49,839 nt of DNA from an uncultured Bacilli bacterium. Lineage in GTDB: Bacteria; Bacillota_I; Bacilli_A; RF39; UBA660. The stretch lies in the NCBI GenBank assembly GCA_934168245.1, contig CAKPMY010000010.1:1-49839 (forward strand), given 5' to 3'. The translations under genes were made by a program, and so were the position numbers. The notes under the pieces were generated by a model. It did no database searches. It worked only from the letters and a program-made list of their open reading frames with translations, and was not told where the DNA came from. Shown piece by piece: positions 32,889-39,598 of this stretch; position 1 is the stretch's first letter, and the number at the start of each line of letters is the position of its first letter.

Positions 32889-33875
32889 ATGATGGACTTG
32901 AGGAAATTAGATGATCAGTTTTTTAAGTTAAAGTATATTGATAGGGATAGAGTTGGTACTTTAGACTTATGGAATGTAATTCTAGAAAAGAGTGAACTTT
33001 TAAGTGAAGCAGTTAAAGTTTCAAAGGATAAGTTTGGAGAACGAGATACATTAGGTGCTTTAGCGATTGCTGAAGAGATGCTTTTAGATTATGAGAGGGC
33101 CAAAGAAAGTAATTTTGATGCTTGTTGCGAGTTGATTAAGACTATTTTTTCTAATCGAGATGTTGCTAGAACAGTTTTAGATGGAGCAAGTAATGGAGGA
33201 TATTCTTTTTTACTATTGGCTTTAGCAATCGATACTTTGAAGTTAACAGATGAAGAGAAGAAGTTTGCTGTTGATGAGGCTATGAATAAGTATGGTACTT
33301 CACGTTGGCAAAGAAGAAAAGATGAATTTGAAAGAGAATTTAGAAAAAAGAAGATTACTGATGATCAGACACTTCATGTTGATGTGTGTGATAATGGAGA
33401 AAAAATAGAAGTTGGAGTTAAGAGTTTTTTAGAGTGTTTTCATGACTTTGTTGGAGTAACAAGTACTTCTCAGGCACATGGTATGGGAGCTTTTGATATT
33501 AGATATGCAATTTTAAGGAATCCAAATTGGACTTTAGATGAGAAACGTATTTTAGCAAGAGAGTTTTGGACAAATGAAGACTCATATGCTGATACTTTAG
33601 AAGAATGGGAATGGGCTATTGTAAATGATCCGGCCAATTCTATTGAAAATGAGATTTTGATAGATAAGGCTAGTTTATATTGGTACTCTTACTTTGATTT
33701 ATTAGAAGTATTTAAAGATAAAGGTACTACTGATAGAATGTATGAAGAAATTCAGTTTTGTAAAGGAATGCATGGTATTAGACCAACTAAATGGGAAAAA
33801 GATAGACATAAAATATATAAGATAGTAAAAAAGGAAATTAAAAAAACTACTATGTTGATGGCTCTTATATTTTAG
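32889..33875 (+). CDS. Unknown cytoplasmic protein
   Basis: A 328-residue soluble, acidic, mainly helical protein rich in Trp (about nine), with no signal peptide and no motif that I recognise. Conspicuous segments are GERDTLGALAIAEEML, SQAHGMGAFDIRYAIL and EEWEWAIVNDPANSI. The last ~10 residues are encoded within the terminator-like hairpin shared with the convergent gene. AGAAAGGAAAG precedes the ATG pair; the second ATG (32892) is equally possible. Confidence 0.65.
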   Translation: MMDLRKLDDQFFKLKYIDRDRVGTLDLWNVILEKSELLSEAVKVSKDKFGERDTLGALAIAEEMLLDYERAKESNFDACCELIKTIFSNRDVARTVLDGASNGGYSFLLLALAIDTLKLTDEEKKFAVDEAMNKYGTSRWQRRKDEFEREFRKKKITDDQTLHVDVCDNGEKIEVGVKSFLECFHDFVGVTSTSQAHGMGAFDIRYAILRNPNWTLDEKRILAREFWTNEDSYADTLEEWEWAIVNDPANSIENEILIDKASLYWYSYFDLLEVFKDKGTTDRMYEEIQFCKGMHGIRPTKWEKDRHKIYKIVKKEIKKTTMLMALIF

Positions 33876-33895
33876 AAACATCAGCAAGTAGTTTT
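33843..33895 (-). terminator. Hairpin between convergent genes
   Basis: Arms AAAACTACT..GTTGATG and CATCAGC..AGTAGTTTT (33843-33860 / 33879-33895). On the - strand it is followed by TTTTTT, so it ends the gene at 33894; it may also act on the + strand (TTTTATTG). Confidence 0.65.
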
Positions 33896-34445
33896 ATTGT
33901 TTTTTATATTCTTTTTTTGGTAGTACTTTAGCAGTTGCAGCGACGATAACATCATCATCAACTGTTGTTCTATTATTTTCCATACGCCAAGTATCAATAT
34001 GATCGAAATATTCTTGTAAGTATGGATATTTTTCGGTTAATTTAGAAGTATCTAAGATACCTTCATATTCTTGACTAAATGGACAAAGAATAGATAAGGC
34101 TTTTTCCATGTCTTTTTTCTTACTAAAAGCACTTGTTATTCGAGAGAAAAACTTATAGGTTTCTTTTTCGATAATAACAAAATAACTATAAGGACTTCCT
34201 TCAATGACTTCTTCTTTAAATTCACCAGGAATTTTTTCTAGATAGCCAAACGAACTTAGAGTTGGCATAATGATTCCATGTTCTCTTGTTGCATAAACTA
34301 TTTCTTTATGGGCTTCAGTGTTAAAACCTAGAATTCCACATATATAATGACCGTTTTCTTTTTCGGATATTATTTTAGAAAGAGATTGAGTTAATTTTCC
34401 GGTTATATTAAGTTGGTTACGGTATCTAAAGTCGTTTAATTCCAT
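33894..34445 (-). CDS. Unknown protein
   Basis: A 183-residue soluble protein that I do not recognise. It has segments YICGILGFNTEAHKEIVYATREHGIIMPTL (shown in part) and a helical middle with KKKDMEKAL, and a basic C-terminus. AAAGGAGGTG, a very strong ribosome site, lies just before the ATG. One of only three ordinary-sized - strand genes in the window. Its promoter (TATAAT, complement of 34469-34474) overlaps one arm of a 12-bp inverted repeat. Confidence 0.65.
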   Translation of the reverse strand: MELNDFRYRNQLNITGKLTQSLSKIISEKENGHYICGILGFNTEAHKEIVYATREHGIIMPTLSSFGYLEKIPGEFKEEVIEGSPYSYFVIIEKETYKFFSRITSAFSKKKDMEKALSILCPFSQEYEGILDTSKLTEKYPYLQEYFDHIDTWRMENNRTTVDDDVIVAATAKVLPKKEYKKQ

Positions 34446-34471
34446 GTTGCACCTCCTTTGTACGTTTTATT

Positions 34472-34514
34472 ATATACTAAATTTGGGTAAAATTAAAGGC
34501 TTAATTTAGTATAT
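34472..34514. promoter_or_regulatory. 12-bp perfect inverted repeat between divergent genes
   Basis: ATATACTAAATT (34472-34483) and AATTTAGTATAT (34503-34514) with a 19-bp spacer. The left arm overlaps the -10 of the - strand gene at 33894. It could be an operator or a hairpin. Confidence 0.5.
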
Positions 34515-34585
34515 GTTTTGGAAAGATAGTTTATTTCATTATTTAGAAAGTCAAAGTCTACATAAAATTTAGTAGAGGGATTTTT

Positions 34586-35215
34586 ATGAAAAAAGATTGT
34601 AAATTTAATAATTGTTACTTGGTGGGGCCGACTGGACCTAGAGGAGAGGCTGATACAATAGAAGTTAGAAATACTACTACTGTTGCGGCTGGAGAGAAGG
34701 CTTTAGTTATTGATACATATAATTTAGGAAAACATATTTTAGATTTTCAAATACCAATGGGTGTTACCGGGCCAATAGGGCCAACTGGTCCAGAATTTAT
34801 TAAAGCCTTCGGTCATAAATTTAGTGATATAGGAACAGTACTTAATTTAGAAAAACAAGTAAGTATGAAGATACCATTAAATAGAAATGGAGAAGCAAGA
34901 GAAATTGATTTAGAAGATAACAGTGATTTTATTATATTAGAAAATGGTATTTATAAATTGGAATATTACCTTTCATGTTTTATATCTAGTGATACAGCAT
35001 TTTTTACAGAGTTATTAAAAAATGGAGATATTATAGATGGAAGTACAATTAGTAAGGATTTAGTTACTAATACAGATAGTGATTTTTATGGAGCAGTAGT
35101 TACAACGCTTAGAGAAAATGATAGAATTAGTTTAGGAGTTAGGGCTAATAATGATGTTGTTTTAACTTTGAATCCGGATACTAATGCTTATGTTATTATT
35201 ACAAAGATGATTTAA
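34586..35215 (+). CDS. Collagen-like protein with BclA-type C-terminal domain
   Basis: Two short Gly-X-Y blocks, GPTGPRGEA (about 14-22) and GVTGPIGPTGPEF (about 59-71), flank a 35-residue beta segment. The last ~130 residues resemble the trimerising TNF/C1q-like head of BclA-type proteins (FIILENGIYKLEYYLS, FFTELLKNG, VVTTLRENDRISLGV). Such proteins coat spores or cells. There is no signal peptide, as in exosporium proteins. AGAGGGA precedes the ATG. Confidence 0.75.
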   Translation: MKKDCKFNNCYLVGPTGPRGEADTIEVRNTTTVAAGEKALVIDTYNLGKHILDFQIPMGVTGPIGPTGPEFIKAFGHKFSDIGTVLNLEKQVSMKIPLNRNGEAREIDLEDNSDFIILENGIYKLEYYLSCFISSDTAFFTELLKNGDIIDGSTISKDLVTNTDSDFYGAVVTTLRENDRISLGVRANNDVVLTLNPDTNAYVIITKMI

Positions 35216-35231
35216 GTTTTAGATGAAGATG

Positions 35232-35240
35232 TGATATAGT
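35232..35240 (+). promoter_or_regulatory. Extended -10 promoter before 35258
   Basis: TG-A-TATAGT; predicted transcript start about 35247, leader about 11 nt including GGAGG. Confidence 0.5.
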
Positions 35241-35257
35241 ATAAGTATGGAGGCATT

Positions 35258-35824
35258 ATGAAGATACGGGATAAGAGTGAGAACTTATATTACTTAGAGA
35301 AGTTAGGACTTAATTATTTTACAGAAGAGTCTTTTGATTCGATGGATAAAAACTTTGTTTCTAAAGTGCGAAAGTTTTTAGAAGAGAATAATCAAAATAT
35401 ATATGTTTTAAGAGATCCGACTAAATGTTCGGGAAAGACTTTTTTTAATGTGTCAGGAGAAGAAGTCTTAGAATTGATTGGCCAATATGATAATAAATTT
35501 TCAGTTGCTGTTAGTAGTAGAGCATATGGAAAGTATGTATTGATTGGAGATATTTATATTAGTAGAGATTTGGAAGAGTTTTGGTTAATTGCTTCTGATA
35601 ATCCAGATTATAATACGAGAATGGTTTTAAGAGATCCAAAGTGGAATATAAAGACAAATTATTATGATAAGAGAATAAAAAATGTTCCTAATATAGAAAA
35701 AATAATAGATTATATATTTGAAAAAGAATTATTTGATGTAGTTGTTGAGTTTGCTGTTTATTTAGAGAGAGTTGGTAAATATAATGAATATGTCGCAATA
35801 TTTGAACTTAGGACAGATTATTAG
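35258..35824 (+). CDS. Unknown protein
   Basis: A 188-residue soluble protein. NQNIYVLRDPTKCSGKTFF and RMVLRDPKWNIKT look like two related motifs; SVAVSSRAYGKYVLIGDIYIS lies between. The pattern faintly recalls ATP-grasp-type lobes, but I would not assign a function. GGAGG precedes the ATG. Confidence 0.6.
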   Translation: MKIRDKSENLYYLEKLGLNYFTEESFDSMDKNFVSKVRKFLEENNQNIYVLRDPTKCSGKTFFNVSGEEVLELIGQYDNKFSVAVSSRAYGKYVLIGDIYISRDLEEFWLIASDNPDYNTRMVLRDPKWNIKTNYYDKRIKNVPNIEKIIDYIFEKELFDVVVEFAVYLERVGKYNEYVAIFELRTDY

Positions 35825-35878
35825 TTTATTTTGCATAAAAAGTAAGATTCTACTTATATTAACTATAGGAGGAATTTT

Positions 35879-36310
35879 ATGGAAGAGAATATTAATGCTT
35901 TAGATGAAATAAATAAAGGGGCTAGTATGGGAATGGATGCTATTAGTTTTACGATTGAGAAGGCAGAAGATGCAGAGTTCATGAAAGTACTTAAGGGGGA
36001 GTATGATAAGTATAAAGTTATTTCAGAAAAGATAGATAAGATTTATAAAAAATATAATGATACTGATACACCACATGAAGTTAGTCCAATGGCTAAGGCT
36101 ATGACTTGGTGGGGAATAGAGATGAAGACTTTTAATGATAAGAGTAATTCTAAGATTGCAGAGTTATTAGTTAAAGGTACTAATATGGGGATTATTGAAG
36201 GTAGAAGAATTTTAAATAATAAAGAGATAGATAAAGAAGTAGAAAAAATAGTAGATGAGTTTGTAGAGATGCAAGAGAGAAGTCTTGAAATATTAAAAAA
36301 GTATTTATAG
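35879..36310 (+). CDS. Helical-bundle protein, ferritin-like (DUF2383-type)
   Basis: A 143-residue protein that is nearly all helix: EEINALDEINKGASMGMDAISF at the start, a mid-segment SPMAKAMTWWGIEMKTF and a final DEFVEMQERSLEILKKYL. Helix length and Glu/His placement are similar to the DUF2383/PA2169-like ferritin-like bundles, but a clear di-iron ligand set is not obvious. AGGAGGAA precedes the ATG; a terminator follows. Confidence 0.6.
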   Translation: MEENINALDEINKGASMGMDAISFTIEKAEDAEFMKVLKGEYDKYKVISEKIDKIYKKYNDTDTPHEVSPMAKAMTWWGIEMKTFNDKSNSKIAELLVKGTNMGIIEGRRILNNKEIDKEVEKIVDEFVEMQERSLEILKKYL

Positions 36311-36312
36311 AG

Positions 36313-36335
36313 TCAATTCATTTGAATTGATTTTT
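36313..36335 (+). terminator. Terminator after the helical-bundle gene
   Basis: TCAATTC / GAATTGA, loop ATTT, then TTTTT. Confidence 0.78.
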
Positions 36336-36341
36336 CTTTTG

Positions 36342-36350
36342 TGATATAAT
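36342..36350 (+). promoter_or_regulatory. Extended -10 promoter before 36371
   Basis: TG-A-TATAAT (36342-36350), placing the transcript start about 36357, 14 bases before the ATG. Confidence 0.6.
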
Positions 36351-36370
36351 TTTTGATGGTTGGTGATATG

Positions 36371-36751
36371 ATGGATTACTTATATAATTTAGATCTTAAT
36401 GATAGTGAAATACTTGATATGGTTAAATTAAATGATCATATTGCACAGATGAGTAGTGAGGAAGTTATTACATATATTTATATTTTAGTTGATGTTGGAT
36501 GCACTCAGAAACAGATACATGATATTATTACGGCTAATCCTTTTTATTTTAGTAGAGATGATATTGATGTTAGAAAGTTTTTAAGAAGACTTATGGCATT
36601 TGATGATATAGATGTTCCAGAAGTACTTGAGGGAAATCCTTGGTTATTAAATAAAGATGCTTTTGAAATAGATGATTATTTAGAAGAAAATAGAGATAAG
36701 GGACTAAGTGATAAGGAAATATTAGAAAACTTCATATTTAATTGTATTTAA
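36371..36751 (+). CDS. Small helical repeat protein, mTERF-like pattern
   Basis: A 126-residue protein with two or three ~35-residue helical units; ANPFYFSRDD and GNPWLLNKDA are spaced alike and recall the NP-L motif of mTERF repeats. It is acidic, with no membrane segment. Start choice: GGTG at 36362-36365 is five bases before 36371; the longer frame from a TTG at 36353 overlaps the promoter. Function unknown. Confidence 0.55.
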   Translation: MDYLYNLDLNDSEILDMVKLNDHIAQMSSEEVITYIYILVDVGCTQKQIHDIITANPFYFSRDDIDVRKFLRRLMAFDDIDVPEVLEGNPWLLNKDAFEIDDYLEENRDKGLSDKEILENFIFNCI

Positions 36752-36762
36752 TTTTTACAATG

Positions 36763-36771
36763 TGATATAAT
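36763..36771 (+). promoter_or_regulatory. Extended -10 promoter of tRNA-Thr(CGT)
   Basis: TG-A-TATAAT, 13 bases before the mature tRNA 5' end. Confidence 0.6.
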
Positions 36772-36784
36772 TAGTTTGCTAAAT

Positions 36785-36860
36785 GCCGAATTAGCTCAGT
36801 TGGTAGAGCAGTGCATTCGTAATGCAAAGGTCGAAGGTTCAAGTCCTTTATTCGGCACCA
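36785..36860 (+). tRNA. tRNA-Thr (CGT)
   Basis: Acceptor GCCGAAT / ATTCGGC, D stem GCTC / GAGC with AGTTGGTA loop, anticodon loop TTCGTAA (CGT at 36818-36820), T arm GAAGG-TTCAAGT-CCTTT, encoded CCA. Confidence 0.95.
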
Positions 36861-36873
36861 TGAAGTATACATT

Positions 36874-36900
36874 CGAATCCCTTTGGGTTCGTTTTTTTTT
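36874..36900 (+). terminator. Terminator after tRNA-Thr(CGT)
   Basis: CGAATCC / GGGTTCG (one wobble), loop CTTT, nine T. Confidence 0.87.
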
Positions 36901-37025
36901 ACCTTATTTGAGCACTACTTGAAATGTACTAAAAATATTATATGAGATCTCAAAAATTAAAACTTTTTTATACTGATATAGTATTTTATGGAGGTTTCCA
37001 GTATAATAGTTAGTTAGGTGGTTTT

Positions 37026-37982
37026 GTGGAATCAAGAGTTGAAGATATAAGAAATAACATATATAGAAGATATAGTGAAGACTATTTGAGAAAAATTCTA
37101 ATGGAGTTTCATAAACAACGGTTAAATATTCAAAATTTTAGTATTGAAAATAGAAATATAAGTAAAGTGTTAAATCATTTTTTTGATGATTTAATATTAA
37201 GTGCGAAGTCGAAAAATGGAAAATATTCTCCGGTTGATGTAATAAATAATGATGACTTAATAAAATCAGCATTGGAATATATTGAACATCATAAGAATTT
37301 TTATCAACAAAAAAGCGATGTGGCTAATTTAAGGGATTTCTTTTTCAGTTCATCTATGGTTGGAAAAGTGTCAAATTTTAATCCAGTAATAGCAAGAAAA
37401 ATATATGAACGATATATTCCTTTTGATGATGCTATTATATTTGATTATTCTTGTGGTTTTGGAAGTAGAATGCTTGGTGCTCTATCAAGTAAATATAAAT
37501 ATAATTATGTAGGGGTTGAACCTTATGATGAACTTTATCAAAGATTACTAATTTTTATGGACTGGATTGCTTCAACCTTATGCAATGAATCGTCGGCTAC
37601 AATATATAATTTAGGTTCTGAAATCTTTATTCCGAATTTAATAGAAAAGGTCGATTTATCTTTTAGCAGTCCTCCTTATTTTAATTATGAAACATATACT
37701 GAATGTGAAACACAATCTTATATTAGGTATCCGGAATATGATGAATGGTTAGAAAACTTTGTTGTTGAAACTGTAAAAAACATTTATATGTATACAAAAG
37801 AAGGAGGATTACATTTAGTTAATTTAGAAGATACAAAAAGGATTAAACTAATTCAAGATTGGATTGAAATAGCCTTAAAAATAGGTTTTAGTTTAGAACA
37901 CATAGAGGAAATTAATACTAGGAGAAGAACAACTAACAAAAATCAAAGTAAATTATTAGTATTTAAAAAGAAAAATTTTTAG
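37026..37982 (+). CDS. Solitary DNA methyltransferase (SPPYF type)
   Basis: The S-adenosylmethionine motif I is IFDYSCGFGSRMLGA (138-152) and the catalytic motif IV is SSPPYF (214-219), so an amino-methyltransferase (N6-adenine or N4-cytosine) with the I-before-IV order. The N-terminal ~120 residues may hold target recognition. GTG start, with AGGTGG four bases upstream; TATAAT at 37002-37007. No restriction enzyme or specificity gene is adjacent, so it is an orphan, perhaps phage- or island-derived. An RNA methyltransferase of the TRM11-like group is a possible alternative. Confidence 0.72.
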   Translation: MESRVEDIRNNIYRRYSEDYLRKILMEFHKQRLNIQNFSIENRNISKVLNHFFDDLILSAKSKNGKYSPVDVINNDDLIKSALEYIEHHKNFYQQKSDVANLRDFFFSSSMVGKVSNFNPVIARKIYERYIPFDDAIIFDYSCGFGSRMLGALSSKYKYNYVGVEPYDELYQRLLIFMDWIASTLCNESSATIYNLGSEIFIPNLIEKVDLSFSSPPYFNYETYTECETQSYIRYPEYDEWLENFVVETVKNIYMYTKEGGLHLVNLEDTKRIKLIQDWIEIALKIGFSLEHIEEINTRRRTTNKNQSKLLVFKKKNF

Positions 37983-38040
37983 CCCAATAAAGTTTTATTA
38001 AATAAGATTTTATAAAATTGTTAGAGTTCATGTTATATAT

Positions 38041-38069
38041 TTGTTTATTTAAAAATAATAAAGTATAAT
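38041..38069 (+). promoter_or_regulatory. Promoter in the gap between methyltransferase and ASCH gene
   Basis: TTGTTT (38041-38046), 17-bp spacer, TATAAT (38064-38069). No ORF with a ribosome site follows. Confidence 0.55.
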
Positions 38070-38075
38070 CAAATT

Positions 38076-38186
38076 GTATTTGATGTATAGGAAATGATTT
38101 TCTAGATGTTTGGTATTTAAGCACTAGAGGTACCATTTTTTGTGAATAAAACCTACTGTTTGTTATGAATAGTAGTTTTATTTTTT
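38076..38186 (+). ncRNA. Candidate noncoding RNA or leader with terminator
   Basis: About 110 nt between the promoter at 38041 and a terminator hairpin, AATAAAAC-c-TACT / AGTAGTTTTATT (38145-38157 / 38171-38182) followed by T. Upstream, TCTAG-a-TG / CA-CTAGA and TGGTA / TACCA are mutually exclusive helices. It fills most of the 359-base gap before the ASCH gene and could be a stand-alone RNA or an attenuator for it. Confidence 0.4.
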
Positions 38187-38341
38187 GAATATTGATTTGA
38201 AAAATTACTTTTGTAACAGTTTTCATATTAGTCCTCTTTTTCTATGTATAACAGTAATTCTTATAGATGATTACAATTTTTGATGCAAAACTATAATAGT
38301 TGTTTAGGAAAAATTATGATATTATATTAGTGGAGGTTATT

Positions 38342-38734
38342 ATGAAGACAATTACTGTTAAACAGCCGTATGCATCTTTAATTGCAGCAAGTATTAAAGA
38401 GTATGAATTTCGTACTTGGAAGAGTAAATATAGGGGAAAGTTATTAATACATGCTGGTAAGGGTATTGATAAGAAAGCCATGGAAAAGTTTAAATGTTAT
38501 AACTTGGAATATCCTGCTGGGTGTATTATAGCGATATGTGATATGGTTGACTGTGTAAAAATTACTGATGAGGTACGGAGTATGTTACTTGATAAGAATG
38601 AACTGGTTTATCATAGTGTTGGAAATGATTTAAGTAATACAGGGTATGGGTTTAAGTTAGAGAATGTTAAAAAGATAGAGCCAATTTATGTGACTGGTAA
38701 ATTAAGTTTATGGGAATATGATTATGAGGGGTAG
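38342..38734 (+). CDS. ASCH-domain protein
   Basis: A 130-residue protein with TVKQPYASLIAASIKEYEFRTW and YRGKLLIHAGKGID, the ASCH (PUA-like) signature for nucleic-acid binding; small bacterial members bind RNA or deaminate modified nucleosides. The ATG at 38342 has GGAGG close upstream; the longer frame begins inside the upstream promoter region. It is followed 2 bp later by an unknown gene, so they are one operon. Confidence 0.82.
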   Translation: MKTITVKQPYASLIAASIKEYEFRTWKSKYRGKLLIHAGKGIDKKAMEKFKCYNLEYPAGCIIAICDMVDCVKITDEVRSMLLDKNELVYHSVGNDLSNTGYGFKLENVKKIEPIYVTGKLSLWEYDYEG

Positions 38735-38736
38735 GT

Positions 38737-39540
38737 ATGTTAAATTATAAAAATAAAGATGATGTTTTAAAAATGATGCAGTATCATAGAACTAGGGATA
38801 TGATTAATTTACTTAAGTATTTTCCAGAACTAAGTCCAGTTAGAGATTTGACTGTAGTTAGTAGTATTGAGGATTTTGAAAATAATTATGAGTATTGTAG
38901 TAGTTTTACTTGTGAGAGAAATGATACTTTAATTACTAAGCCTTCGATGGTTAGTGTTGAGGCTAGTGAACTTGATAGAGATCTTTTAGATATTTTTAGA
39001 AGAGTTAAGGAACTTGACAGGGATGGAGTATTAGTTTTATTTAATTTAATACATGAACCAAGTGAGAGATATGAAAGATATGCAGGAATAAGTGTTGGGG
39101 TTAGTGTAGGAAAGGGAGTATATATAGATGCAGTAGGTAAAGGATATGATGGAAGAGAAGTGTCTAAAGGACTTGATTGTCATGAGAGGTATTATATTCC
39201 TTGGTTTGATATTAGAAAGTGTAATATAAGTAATTTTAAAAATTATCGAACTTATTTAATTAATGATGAGAAGTATGTTTTAAGCAGAAAGGCTCGAATT
39301 GATTTTTTAATTAGTGTTGGAATAGATAAAGAGATAGCCTTGCAAAATGTTCCTGAGATTTATAGCGAGATACCTGATTTTATATGGGCTGATATAATTA
39401 AGAATTTGCTTAAAAGAATGGAGTATATGGAAGAAGAATTAACTTCAGTTGGAATGGTGGAGTTCGCAATGAGTGGCCATACTGAAGGAAGGCATTTTTT
39501 GCCTTGGCAGATGTTTGATAAAAGTAGGTATTGTTCATAG
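38737..39540 (+). CDS. Unknown protein, in operon with the ASCH protein
   Basis: A 267-residue soluble protein that I do not recognise. Notable are the Cys/His cluster GLDCHERYYIPWFDIRKCN and a repeated arginine/aspartate character in the N-terminal half (SELDRDLLDIFRRVKELDRDG). The ATG starts 2 bp after the ASCH stop. A nucleic-acid-related role is only suggested by the partner. Confidence 0.65.
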   Translation: MLNYKNKDDVLKMMQYHRTRDMINLLKYFPELSPVRDLTVVSSIEDFENNYEYCSSFTCERNDTLITKPSMVSVEASELDRDLLDIFRRVKELDRDGVLVLFNLIHEPSERYERYAGISVGVSVGKGVYIDAVGKGYDGREVSKGLDCHERYYIPWFDIRKCNISNFKNYRTYLINDEKYVLSRKARIDFLISVGIDKEIALQNVPEIYSEIPDFIWADIIKNLLKRMEYMEEELTSVGMVEFAMSGHTEGRHFLPWQMFDKSRYCS

Positions 39541-39564
39541 GTATTTTACATATTTTGATTGTCA

Positions 39565-39573
39565 TGATATAAT
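39565..39573 (+). promoter_or_regulatory. Extended -10 promoter of tkt
   Basis: TG-A-TATAAT; transcript start predicted near 39580, about 19 bases before the GTG start. Confidence 0.6.
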
Positions 39574-39598
39574 ATTTTTTGAATGGAAGTGATGTTTT

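Noticed and set aside
37963..38226. An 87-codon ORF on the - strand in the gap before the ASCH gene, with a GAGGA box before its ATG.
   Set aside because: It has almost no Asp, Glu or Gly, unlike real proteins here, and overlaps a better explained promoter, RNA and terminator on the + strand.
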